Shown here: positions 16,814-23,789 of the stretch, piece after piece | Layout: each line of letters opens with the position of its first letter | How positions within the stretch are numbered: position 1 is the stretch's first letter | Assembly: GCF_022346945.1 (NCBI RefSeq) | Contig: NZ_JAKRNI010000010.1 | Coordinates: forward strand, 19,874-83,873 | Source: Microbacterium sp. ACRRU | Lineage (GTDB): Bacteria; Actinomycetota; Actinomycetes; Actinomycetales; Microbacteriaceae | Length of the DNA stretch: 64,000 nt | Reading direction: 5' to 3' | The notes under the pieces: model-generated | The model's database searches: none | What the model was told of the DNA's origin: nothing | Seen by the model: only the letters and a program-made list of their open reading frames with translations | Program-made: the position numbers and the translations under genes

Positions 16814-18232
16814 TCAGACCACGGTCGCGAGGTCGTCGAGGGGCGCACCGGTGGTCGTTCCGCGCACGTCGTCCCACGACGCGCGCAGCACCTCGACCGC
16901 ACGCTCGAGCGTGTGGGGCGCGGCGGTGAAGGGGATGCGGAGGCGACGGTCGTGTCCCCCCTCCACCGCGAAGCGGGAACCCGCCGAGAGGAGGAGCCCC
17001 CGTGCCCGGGCGTTCATGACGAGCGGTGTGCTCACCGGCTCGCCGATCCCGACCCAGAGGGAGACTCCCCCGTACGTGGTCGGGACCTCCCACTCCGGGA
17101 ACGTCGCCGCCAGCGCGGACGTCACCGCGTCGCGGCCACGGCGCAGAAAATCCGCTCGCTGGGCCGTGATCTCGTCCAGACGACCGACGAGGCGCGCGGC
17201 CACCGACTGCTCGAACTCGGGGGTCCCCAGGTCGTGCACGGGCCGCCCACTGGCGAGGCGGCGCACCACGTCGGAATGCGCCCGCACCCATCCGACGCGG
17301 AGTCCGCCCCACACGGTCTTGCCCAGGGATCCCACGCGCACGATCCGGTCCAGGTCGGGGAAGGCGGTCGCCTCCGACGGACGGTCGATGTCGAGTCCGG
17401 CCGTCGTCTCGTCCAGCACGAGGTACGTACCCGCTCTCTGCGCCCCGTCGACGAACGCACTGACCTCGGCCGCCGTCATCGTCCGCCCCGTGGGGTTGTG
17501 GAACTCGGGCATCAGGTAGGCCAGCGCGGGCAGCACCCGCCCGAACGTCTGCGCGGCGCGGTCGAGGTCCCAGCCGTCACTCGGTGACACCGGCACCCCC
17601 ACGAGTCGGGCTCCGACGGCGCGGAACGCGTCCGCACCGTGGGGATACGTCGGTGTCTCGATCAGGACGCGGTCCGCTCGTGAGAGCAGCACGGATGCCA
17701 CGAGGTGAAGGGCGCTTTGCGCTCCTGTGGTCACGAGGATCTGATCGGCGCTCGTCGCGAGCCCTCGCTCGCGGTAGTGCTGTGCGATCGTGTCGCGCAG
17801 CACCGGGTCGCCGACGACGTCGTACCCCGTCCGTGCCACGAGGGCCGCCGCGTCCTCCGCCACCTCCGCCATGACCGCGGGGAGCCCCGGCCACGCCGCG
17901 GGACTGGCCTGCTGCAGGTCGATCACGCCGTCTCGGCGCTCCCCTGCGCCGGGGTCGGTACGCCGCAGCGGGAGCGTGATGCTTCCGCTGCCGCGCAGGC
18001 TCTCGATGTGTCCGGTGTCGCGAAGGCTGCGGTAGGTGGCGGCGACGGTCGTGCGGCTGAGCCCGAGGGCCGACGCGAGCTCCCTCTCCGCGGGGAGGGC
18101 GGTTCGTGGCGCGATCCGATTGTCGAGGCACAGGAGACGGATGCCATCGGCCAGCGCTTCATAGGCGGGCCCTCGACCACGCCACCCGCCGAGCGCTTCG
18201 GCCAGGGCGCGGGCGGAGATCCGGGAGTCCAT
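16814..18232 (-). CDS. MocR/GntR-type transcriptional regulator with aminotransferase-like domain (YczR type)
   Basis: A 472-residue fusion: N-terminal GntR winged helix (about residues 20–85; PAERELASALGLSRTTVAATYRSL) and a C-terminal fold-type I PLP domain. The PLP-lysine region is VGSLGKTVWGGLRVGW, and LDETTAGLD carries the cofactor Asp. MocR proteins use bound PLP or an amino-acid adduct as signal rather than as catalyst. ATG at 18232 gives the usual N-terminus before the winged helix. It is divergent from a YczE-type membrane protein, an arrangement common in actinobacteria in which the regulator controls the transporter-like gene. Confidence 0.9.
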   Translation of the reverse strand: MDSRISARALAEALGGWRGRGPAYEALADGIRLLCLDNRIAPRTALPAERELASALGLSRTTVAATYRSLRDTGHIESLRGSGSITLPLRRTDPGAGERRDGVIDLQQASPAAWPGLPAVMAEVAEDAAALVARTGYDVVGDPVLRDTIAQHYRERGLATSADQILVTTGAQSALHLVASVLLSRADRVLIETPTYPHGADAFRAVGARLVGVPVSPSDGWDLDRAAQTFGRVLPALAYLMPEFHNPTGRTMTAAEVSAFVDGAQRAGTYLVLDETTAGLDIDRPSEATAFPDLDRIVRVGSLGKTVWGGLRVGWVRAHSDVVRRLASGRPVHDLGTPEFEQSVAARLVGRLDEITAQRADFLRRGRDAVTSALAATFPEWEVPTTYGGVSLWVGIGEPVSTPLVMNARARGLLLSAGSRFAVEGGHDRRLRIPFTAAPHTLERAVEVLRASWDDVRGTTTGAPLDDLATVV

Positions 18233-18243
18233 GGGGCCACCAT

Positions 18244-18285
18244 AGGATAATTGGACCGGTGATTGAAGACCAATCTCGTGATTGG
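18244..18285. promoter_or_regulatory. Divergent promoter/operator of the MocR–YczE pair
   Basis: On the minus strand TTGGTC (18268–18273), 18-nt spacer and TATCCT (18244–18249) form the best -35/-10 pair of the region, driving the regulator. Overlapping it are ATTGG at 18250–18254, CCAAT at 18270–18274 and ATTGG at 18281–18285, two direct copies 31 bp apart plus one inverted copy. This is a plausible MocR operator, inferred only from position and repetition. Confidence 0.5.
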
Positions 18286-18293
18286 ATTCTGAT

Positions 18294-18902
18294 GTGTTGT
18301 CCCGGATCTCCCGTCTCCTCATCGGCCTGGCTCTGTATGGCTTCGGCTGCGCCCTGACGGTCGCGGCCGGGCTCGGCGTCGACCCGTGGACCGTCTTCGC
18401 CGAGGGACTCTCGCGCGTCACCGGTGTCGGGATCGGGTGGATCACGAACATCGTCGGTCTCGCGGTCCTGCTGTTGTGGATTCCGTTGCATCAGCGACCG
18501 GGCGTCGGCACGGTCGCGAACATCCTGCTCGTCGGCACGACCATGCAGCTCGCGCTGGGCGTGCTGCCGCAGCCGACGCACCTGGTGTGGCAGGCTGCGA
18601 TGCTCGTGGCCGGCGTCGTCACCGTGGCCGTGGCATCCGGTCTCTACATCGGCGCACACTTCGGCCCGGGACCGCGCGACGGCCTGATGACCGGACTCCA
18701 CGCGCGATTCGGCTGGCCCATCTGGTCGTGCCGACTCTCCGTCGAGGGCACCGTGCTGGTCGCGGGGTGGCTGCTGGGCGGCACGGTCGGCGTGGGCACC
18801 GTCGTGTTCGCCCTGGGTATCGGCCCGCTCGTTCACCTGGCGCTTCCCCTGCTGGCCGCGCCGATATCCCCACCCGCGCCGCGCTCCGTGGCACGCGTGT
18901 GA
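18294..18902 (+). CDS. YczE/YyaS/YitT-family membrane protein
   Basis: A 202-residue integral membrane protein with about five hydrophobic helices. The block GLGVDPWTVFAEGLSR after the first helix and HFGPGPRDGLMTGLHARFG in the fourth region are hallmarks of YczE-like proteins. Substrate unknown; it may export or import a small molecule sensed by the divergent MocR protein. The start is uncertain: GTG at 18294 or TTG at 18297 precede the first helix, and TTG at 18282 is also in frame. No ribosome-binding site is clear. Confidence 0.82.
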   Translation: MLSRISRLLIGLALYGFGCALTVAAGLGVDPWTVFAEGLSRVTGVGIGWITNIVGLAVLLLWIPLHQRPGVGTVANILLVGTTMQLALGVLPQPTHLVWQAAMLVAGVVTVAVASGLYIGAHFGPGPRDGLMTGLHARFGWPIWSCRLSVEGTVLVAGWLLGGTVGVGTVVFALGIGPLVHLALPLLAAPISPPAPRSVARV

Positions 18903-18926
18903 CGCGAGCCCGGCCGACCGTTCGCA

Positions 18927-18964
18927 CGTCGGCCCGCACCGCATCATCGCGGTGCGGGCCGACG
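18927..18964. terminator. Bidirectional terminator
   Basis: Perfect 16-bp stem (CGTCGGCCCGCACCGC with complement) and 6-nt loop between convergent yczE-like and small hypothetical genes. Confidence 0.75.
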
Positions 18965-18976
18965 GCGATCGCCGCG

Positions 18977-19186
18977 TCAGTGCTCCCGGAACTCCGGTCG
19001 CTCACTGCCCGGCTTGAGATGCCAGTGCAGGGCGCTCTTGGCGATCTCCATCGTCGGATACACGCCGAGTCGCTCGTCCTTTCCGGCCATGTGGACCGCG
19101 TAGCCCTCGGCATCCTTCTGGATCTTTCCCACGACGCCGCTCGGACCGTACGCGACCCAGAGGCGTCGAGTGGTCGTTTCGGACAT
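18977..19186 (-). CDS. Small conserved hypothetical protein (DUF2188-like)
   Basis: A 69-residue protein. RRLWVAYGPSGVVGKIQKDAEGYAVHMAGKDERLGVYPTMEIAKSALHWHL resembles short alpha/beta proteins in which a three-stranded sheet packs on a helix, as in DUF2188-like proteins; the assignment is tentative. GAGAGGAG lies 4–5 nt before the ATG at 19186, a strong ribosome-binding site that sets the start. The frame continues upstream across the tRNA gene, which is not coding. Confidence 0.65.
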   Translation of the reverse strand: MSETTTRRLWVAYGPSGVVGKIQKDAEGYAVHMAGKDERLGVYPTMEIAKSALHWHLKPGSERPEFREH

Positions 19187-19288
19187 GGTGCTCCTCTCGT
19201 TCGACCTGGCGGGAGAGTACGCCCACCCGCGCGGGGTCGCCAGGGGGTCGCGCGCGGCGTCGACGGGCACCGATATCCTGGAGGACGA

Positions 19289-19364
19289 CCCCCAGTAGCT
19301 CAGTGGATAGAGCAGCGGCCTTCTAATCCGCCGGTCGCACGTTCGAATCGTGCCTGGGGGACCA
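19289..19364 (+). tRNA. tRNA-Arg (anticodon TCT), CCA encoded
   Basis: Acceptor CCCCCAG/CTGGGGG with discriminator A and CCA at 19362–19364. D-arm GCTC/GAGC, anticodon TCT at 19322–19324, T-arm GCACG-TTCGAAT-CGTGC. The anticodon stem is GCGGC/TCCGC, so the closing pair 31–39 is a C·U mismatch. It reads AGA (and probably AGG) codons, which are rare in this GC-rich genome. Confidence 0.93.
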
Positions 19365-19386
19365 ACTCGCCGCACAGACCCGTCAG

Positions 19387-19392
19387 TAGGAT
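19387..19392 (+). promoter_or_regulatory. Leaderless-type -10 element for orn
   Basis: TAGGAT, 6-nt spacer (gacggg), ATG at 19399. Confidence 0.5.
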
Positions 19393-19398
19393 GACGGG

Positions 19399-20025
19399 AT
19401 GGTAAGCGCCTCTGAGAACGACCGGCTCGTGTGGATCGACTGCGAGATGACGGGTCTCGACCTCGCGGTCGATGAGCTCGTCGAGATCGCCGTCGTCGTC
19501 ACCGATTTCGAGCTGAACGTCCTCGACCCCGGCTTCCAGGTCGTCATCAAGCCCGATGCGTCGGCGCTGGCGAACATGGGTGACTTCGTCACCGAGATGC
19601 ACCGCTCCTCGGGTCTGCTCGACGAGATTCCGAACGGGGTGAGCCTGGCGGACGCCGAGTTCCAGGCTCTCGAGTACATCCAGCGGTTCGCGCCCCTCGA
19701 GGGCAAGGCTCCGCTCGCCGGCAACACGATCGGAACCGACCGCATGTTCCTCGCGAAGTACATGCCGCGCGTCGACCGCTGGCTGCACTATCGCAATGTC
19801 GACGTGTCGAGCATCAAGGAGCTCTCGCGCCGCTGGTACCCGCGTGCCTATTTCAACGCCCCCGCCAAGAACGGCGGACACCGAGCCCTCGCCGACATCC
19901 TCGAGTCGATCCGAGAACTCGCCTACTACCGCAAGGCGGTGTTCGTCGCCGAGCCCGGACCCACCAGCGACGAGGCGAAGGATGCCGCGTCGTCGGTCGT
20001 TTCGTCGTTCGCGCGGGACGTATGA
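19399..20025 (+). CDS. orn: Oligoribonuclease
   Basis: A 208-residue DEDDh 3'-5' exonuclease degrading RNA dinucleotides and short oligoribonucleotides, including pGpG. LVWIDCEMTGLD supplies Asp14 and Glu16; NTIGTDRMFLAKYMP supplies the third acidic residue; GGHRALADILESI gives the final His and Asp. Length is about 20 residues above E. coli Orn because of a C-terminal tail. It lies between two tRNA genes on the same strand. Confidence 0.95.
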   Translation: MVSASENDRLVWIDCEMTGLDLAVDELVEIAVVVTDFELNVLDPGFQVVIKPDASALANMGDFVTEMHRSSGLLDEIPNGVSLADAEFQALEYIQRFAPLEGKAPLAGNTIGTDRMFLAKYMPRVDRWLHYRNVDVSSIKELSRRWYPRAYFNAPAKNGGHRALADILESIRELAYYRKAVFVAEPGPTSDEAKDAASSVVSSFARDV

Positions 20026-20060
20026 CATAATCGTTCAGTTGTCCGCTGCGGCAGACACAT

Positions 20061-20137
20061 GGTGGCTATAGCTCAGTTGGTAGAGCACCGCGTTGTGGTC
20101 GCGGGGGTCGCGGGTTCAAGTCCCGTTAGCCACCCCA
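20061..20137 (+). tRNA. tRNA-His (anticodon GTG), CCA encoded
   Basis: Acceptor GTGGCTA/TAGCCAC preceded by the G(-1) at 20061 that is specific for tRNA-His, pairing with discriminator C at 20134. CCA at 20135–20137. Anticodon GTG at 20095–20097, T-arm GCGGG-TTCAAGT-CCCGT. Confidence 0.95.
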
Positions 20138-20141
20138 CATC

Positions 20142-20170
20142 CGAAGGCCCGCCTCCCCGGCGGGCCTTCG
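20142..20170 (+). terminator. tRNA-His terminator
   Basis: Perfect 12-bp stem CGAAGGCCCGCC with complement and 5-nt loop, 4 nt after the tRNA CCA, followed by tggtt. Confidence 0.75.
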
Positions 20171-20261
20171 TGGTTCCGGCCACAGCCCGCCGACGGCTCA
20201 TAGAATCGAGCGGACGGGCGGATGGCATCCCTCACCGCCGTCCACAGGAGCGGGAGACCCC

Positions 20262-20639
20262 ATGCACGACGACGTCGAAGAGCACGCGCGGCTCGATCTC
20301 GACGCCGCGGCGTTCGAGGCTCTCGTCGTCAGCGAACTCGACCGGCTGCCCGATGACATGGTCGAGGGACTCGACAACGTCATCTTCGTGGTCGAGGACC
20401 GGCCGGAGGACGGGTCGCTCGACCTCCTCGGCCTCTACGACGGGTGGGCTCTGACGGAACGGGAGCGCTACGGTTCGGGGGAACTCCCCGACCGCATCAT
20501 CCTGTACCGGGAGCCGCACCTCGCCGCGTGCGCCGACGAGGACGAGCTCCGTGACGAGATCCACACGACGCTCGTACACGAGATCGCGCACTTCTACGGC
20601 ATCGACGACGCGCGACTGCACGAACTGGGTTGGGCGTGA
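20262..20639 (+). CDS. Zincin-like metallopeptidase family protein
   Basis: A 125-residue minimal metalloprotease of the DUF1025/Zincin_1 type. The zinc motif is His106-Glu107-x-x-His110 (VHEIAHFYGIDD), with Asp116 as likely third ligand. The rest is a small alpha/beta domain without secretion signal, so it acts in the cytoplasm. The natural substrate is unknown. GGGAG lies 5 nt before the ATG; TAGAAT at 20201–20206 may be the -10, giving a leader of about 50 nt. Its TGA overlaps the clpS start. Confidence 0.85.
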   Translation: MHDDVEEHARLDLDAAAFEALVVSELDRLPDDMVEGLDNVIFVVEDRPEDGSLDLLGLYDGWALTERERYGSGELPDRIILYREPHLAACADEDELRDEIHTTLVHEIAHFYGIDDARLHELGWA

Positions 20640-20932
20640 TGGCGGGTCTGGCATCCCCTGACATCGATGAGGCGACCGAGATCGAGGTCGGCCCGCCGGT
20701 CGGATGGCAGACGGTGGTCTGGAACGACCCCGTCAACCTCATGAGCTACGTCGTGCACGTCTTCCGCACGTACTTCGGCTTCGACGCGGCCACCGCCCAC
20801 CGCCTCATGCTGTCGGTGCACCACGATGGACACGCCGTCGTGGCGCGCGGTCCACGCGAACTCATGGAGGCCCACGCGCAGGCGATGCACGACTTCGGCC
20901 TGTGGGCCACCGTGCGAAAGGACCCGACATGA
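20639..20932 (+). CDS. clpS: ATP-dependent Clp protease adaptor ClpS
   Basis: A 97-residue adaptor delivering N-degron substrates to ClpAP/ClpCP. WQTVVWNDPVNLMSYVVHVF contains the N-end-rule pocket residues (the Asn-Asp pair), and VHHDGHAVVARG is the second conserved block, including the histidine contacting the substrate N-terminus. ATG at 20639 overlaps the TGA of the metallopeptidase gene (TGATG); in-frame GTG and TTG codons just upstream are alternatives. The stop overlaps the DUF2017 start by 4 nt. Confidence 0.95.
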   Translation: MAGLASPDIDEATEIEVGPPVGWQTVVWNDPVNLMSYVVHVFRTYFGFDAATAHRLMLSVHHDGHAVVARGPRELMEAHAQAMHDFGLWATVRKDPT

Positions 20933-21435
20933 ACGACCGCATCGTCGTGCTCGAGGTGAGCGGCCTCGAGGCCCTGCACCTCGCGGGCATCGTCGGCCAG
21001 TTCCGCGACCTCGTCGTCGACGCCGGCCGGGAGGACGACCCCGCCGTGGCCCGGCTGATGCCCGACGCCTACCCCGACGATGAGGCCGCGAGCCGCGAGT
21101 TCCGCCGGCTCACCGGCGCCGACATGCTGGATCGCCGCGCAGAGGACGCCCGCACCGTGCTCCACACCCTCGGCATGGACGGTGCAGAGCTCGACCCGGC
21201 CAGCGACCCGGACTCCACGATCGCCGTCGCTCTCGGCGAGAGCGAGGCACGCGCGTGGATGCGGACCCTCTCGGCGGTGCGTCTCGTCCTCGCCACACGA
21301 CTCGGCATCCAGGACGACGACGAGCACCGCCCCGGCGACGCGCGCTTCGGAATCTACGACTGGATCGGCTACCGCCTGGACGGACTGGTCGCGGCCCTCG
21401 ACCGACGCCTCGACGACCCTCCCGCGACACGCTGA
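20929..21435 (+). CDS. DUF2017 family protein
   Basis: A 168-residue cytoplasmic protein of the actinobacterial DUF2017 family, almost always next to clpS. It is rich in Asp/Arg and shows ALHLAGIVGQFRDLV near the N-terminus and an acidic middle. No catalytic motif is visible. Tight ATGA coupling to clpS suggests a role in substrate choice or regulation of ClpS-dependent proteolysis; this is inference from gene order only. Confidence 0.88.
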   Translation: MNDRIVVLEVSGLEALHLAGIVGQFRDLVVDAGREDDPAVARLMPDAYPDDEAASREFRRLTGADMLDRRAEDARTVLHTLGMDGAELDPASDPDSTIAVALGESEARAWMRTLSAVRLVLATRLGIQDDDEHRPGDARFGIYDWIGYRLDGLVAALDRRLDDPPATR

Positions 21436-21465
21436 CGGCATCGGCCGGGGGGCCGCGTCACGCCG

Positions 21466-22059
21466 TCACGGAAGGCGGACGACGACGGATGCCAGGTCGC
21501 GGGGGGCGTGGACGGCGAGGTGTGCGTCTTCCTGCGCCGCCCAGCGGTCCCAGTGCGGTCGATAGGTGTCGCCGTCACGGCGCAACGCACGGTCGCGCCG
21601 GGCGGAATCCGGCGCGTCGACCCACACCCGCACATCGGCCAGGCGCGCGGCCTCGGGGGTCAATACTCCCGCGCCCTCCACGATGAGCGGCAGCGACGGG
21701 TCCACCGCGTGGGCCTCCGCGCGTTCGTCCCGCTCCCAATCCCAGCGTTGCCACACCCCGACCAGCCCCTTGGCGTGCGGCACGAGGATGTTCTCGCGCG
21801 CATAGTCCGCGCCCGCGGCGAGGCCGTCCCATCCCGGGTAGAGGTCGTCGAGCGCGACGAGCTGCACCCGCCCCGGGATCGGCCACGCGGCGGCGAGACG
21901 ACGCGCCAGCGAGGTCTTGCCTGCGCCGCTGCGCCCGTCGATGAGAACCGCGGGGTTCGTCGCTCCGACCGCCGCGATGCTCGACAGGACAGTCCCGAGC
22001 CCCGCGGTCAGGGCGTCGTCGAGGGGGTCGGCGCTACTTCTTGAGGGCGCGGATGACAC
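21466..22059 (-). CDS. P-loop kinase-like protein (uridine/AAA-type nucleoside kinase fold)
   Basis: A 197-residue P-loop NTPase. Walker A GRSGAGKTS lies at 42–50, then QLVALDDLYPGWDGL (the Asp-Asp-Tyr pattern of uridine- and pantothenate-kinase-like proteins) and LIVEGAGVLTP. Substrate unknown. The start is uncertain: GTG at 22059 lies within the end of the upstream gene (26-nt overlap), and no ATG, GTG or TTG occurs between it and the Walker A, so this start or one further upstream must be used. Confidence 0.72.
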   Translation of the reverse strand: MSSAPSRSSADPLDDALTAGLGTVLSSIAAVGATNPAVLIDGRSGAGKTSLARRLAAAWPIPGRVQLVALDDLYPGWDGLAAGADYARENILVPHAKGLVGVWQRWDWERDERAEAHAVDPSLPLIVEGAGVLTPEAARLADVRVWVDAPDSARRDRALRRDGDTYRPHWDRWAAQEDAHLAVHAPRDLASVVVRLP

Positions 22060-22354
22060 GGCTGAGGGCGCGACCGGCCACCCACACGAACGGGATGGCG
22101 ACCGCCAGGAACGACACGACGTTCGGCTCGAACCGCAGGTCATCTCCCCGGCGGATGTACGCACCGAGCGGAACCGAGTAGCCTCCGCCTCCCCCACCGC
22201 CGTTGCCCTGCTCGTCGGAGCCGCCACCGTAGCCGGCCCAGGTCAGGGCGACGGGGACGAGACGGATCCCGCCCACGTCCTGCTGTTCCCCGTAGGCGGC
22301 GGTGACGCCAAAGTTCGTGGACTGCTGGCCGAGTTCCAATGCGATGTTGGGCAT
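22034..22354 (-). CDS. Small Gly-rich membrane-anchored protein (GerW/YtfJ-like)
   Basis: A 106-residue protein with an N-terminal beta-type domain, a run of seven glycines around residue 55 followed by YSVPLGAYI, then a single transmembrane helix (VVSFLAVAIPFVWVAGRAL) and a basic tail ending RALKK. The Gly-run followed by a 'PlGa' strand is reminiscent of the GerW/YtfJ sporulation family, although this organism is not expected to sporulate. ATG at 22354 follows TACGGT by 6 nt. Upstream of and overlapping the kinase-like gene. Confidence 0.65.
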   Translation of the reverse strand: MPNIALELGQQSTNFGVTAAYGEQQDVGGIRLVPVALTWAGYGGGSDEQGNGGGGGGGYSVPLGAYIRRGDDLRFEPNVVSFLAVAIPFVWVAGRALSRVIRALKK

Positions 22355-22360
22355 GGTGCC

Positions 22361-22366
22361 ACCGTA
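22361..22366 (-). promoter_or_regulatory. Leaderless-type -10 element
   Basis: TACGGT on the minus strand, 6-nt spacer, ATG at 22354. Confidence 0.5.
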
Positions 22367-22417
22367 CCCGGCTGTCGTAGCGGCGCCCAGGGGTGTTGCG
22401 CGCCGACGGCGTCCGTG

Positions 22418-23674
22418 TCAGTGCTCGTAGGAGGGGCGCGGATTCGTCGGGAGAGCCCCGCCGCCGCGCGCGGGGCCCAGGAGCGATCCGCGTGTGACGG
22501 CCCCCCGTCCGAACCGTGCGGTCGCGCCGTCCAGAGCGCCCTCGACGCGACGCCACTCCGCATCGTCATCCCACAGCGTCGCGGCGGCCGTCGCCGGCCG
22601 CAGCTTCTCGCCCCGGACGCCGACGAGACGCACCGCCTGCCGGCGATCGATCCCGTCGAACAGCTCGATCGCTGCATCGCCGATGCGCTGCCCCACCGAC
22701 GTCGGCTCGGGAAGCGTGCGGGAACGGCTCAGGGTCGTGAAGTCACTGAAGCGGACCTTGATCGAGATCGTCGACGCCTCGAAGTGCTGTTGACGCAGGC
22801 GTGCCCCGACCCGATCGGCGAGCCGGCGCAGTTCGACGTGCAGGGTGGCGGTGTCGGAGATGTCGGTGTGGAACGTCTCTTCGTGTCCGACGCTCTTCTC
22901 GGCGCGTCCGGTGTGCACCTCGCGGGCGTCGATGCCGCGGGCGAGATGCCAGATCCGCTGACCCATCGCCGGCCCGAGCACCTGCTCGAGCACGGGGCCC
23001 GGCGTGTCGAGGACATCGGAGATGAGCCGGATGCCGCGCGATTCGAGAGCCTCGGCGGCCTTGGGCCCGACGCCCCACAGAGCGCGTACCGATCGGGGTC
23101 GCAGAAACGCTTCGGTGTCGGCCTCGGCGACGATGAGCAGGCCATCGGGCTTGGAGATGGTCGACGCCATCTTCGCCACGTGCTTCGTCGCGGCGACCCC
23201 GACGCTGCAGGTGAGACCCGTACGCTCTTTCACGCGCACGCGAAGATCGCGGGCGATCTTCCCGGGGCTCCCCCACAGCCGCCGGGCGCCGCGCACATCG
23301 AGGAACGCCTCATCGATCGAGAGCGGTTCGACCAGCGGCGTGATCTCGTCGAAGATCGCCATGACCTGACGTGACATCTCGGTGTACCGCGAATAGGGCG
23401 GGTTCACCACGATCGCGGTGGGACACAGGCGCAGGGCGATCGCGACGGGCATCGCTGACTTGACGCCGTAGCGGCGCGCCTCATACGACGCGCTGGACAC
23501 GACTCCCCGACCCTGGGATCCCCCGATGATGAGCGGCTTGCCCGCCAGGGACGGATCGTCCAGGACGGCGACGGAGGCGAAGAACGCATCCATGTCGACG
23601 TGCAGGATTCCCGTCCCCGTGTCATCGGCGCCGGGCGGCGAGACGATGCGCCCCGTGCCGTCTCCGCGTCCCAT
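22418..23674 (-). CDS. dinB: DNA polymerase IV (Y-family)
   Basis: A 418-residue translesion polymerase. ILHVDMDAFFASVAVLDDP holds the first catalytic Asp pair, YSRYTEMS the fingers motif and PLSIDEAFLDVRGA the SIDE motif with the remaining acidic residues. SVGVAATKHVAKMAS and a helix-hairpin-helix follow, then the little-finger domain. The tail lacks an obvious QLxLF-type beta-clamp motif. Two ATGs (23683 and 23674) compete; GGGGGAG lies about 10 nt before the second, which is used here. Confidence 0.93.
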   Translation of the reverse strand: MGRGDGTGRIVSPPGADDTGTGILHVDMDAFFASVAVLDDPSLAGKPLIIGGSQGRGVVSSASYEARRYGVKSAMPVAIALRLCPTAIVVNPPYSRYTEMSRQVMAIFDEITPLVEPLSIDEAFLDVRGARRLWGSPGKIARDLRVRVKERTGLTCSVGVAATKHVAKMASTISKPDGLLIVAEADTEAFLRPRSVRALWGVGPKAAEALESRGIRLISDVLDTPGPVLEQVLGPAMGQRIWHLARGIDAREVHTGRAEKSVGHEETFHTDISDTATLHVELRRLADRVGARLRQQHFEASTISIKVRFSDFTTLSRSRTLPEPTSVGQRIGDAAIELFDGIDRRQAVRLVGVRGEKLRPATAAATLWDDDAEWRRVEGALDGATARFGRGAVTRGSLLGPARGGGALPTNPRPSYEH

Positions 23675-23737
23675 GGCATCCATTCTCCCCCGGGCCTCCG
23701 ACATCGAGGTGGACGGCCCCACGACGCCCGGAACGAC

Positions 23738-23783
23738 GGATGCCACGGCCCCCGGTCATCCGAACCGGGGAGCCGTGGCATCC
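23738..23783 (-). terminator. gatB terminator with inverted GGATGCC pair
   Basis: Twelve-bp outer stem (GGATGCCACGGC with complement), one bulged A, a seven-bp inner stem and 7-nt loop, located 6 nt after the gatB stop on the minus strand. Confidence 0.75.
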
Positions 23784-23789
23784 GGAGCC

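Noticed and set aside
22418..23674. dinB as umuC
   Set aside because: Length and little-finger sequence fit Pol IV, and no umuD is adjacent.
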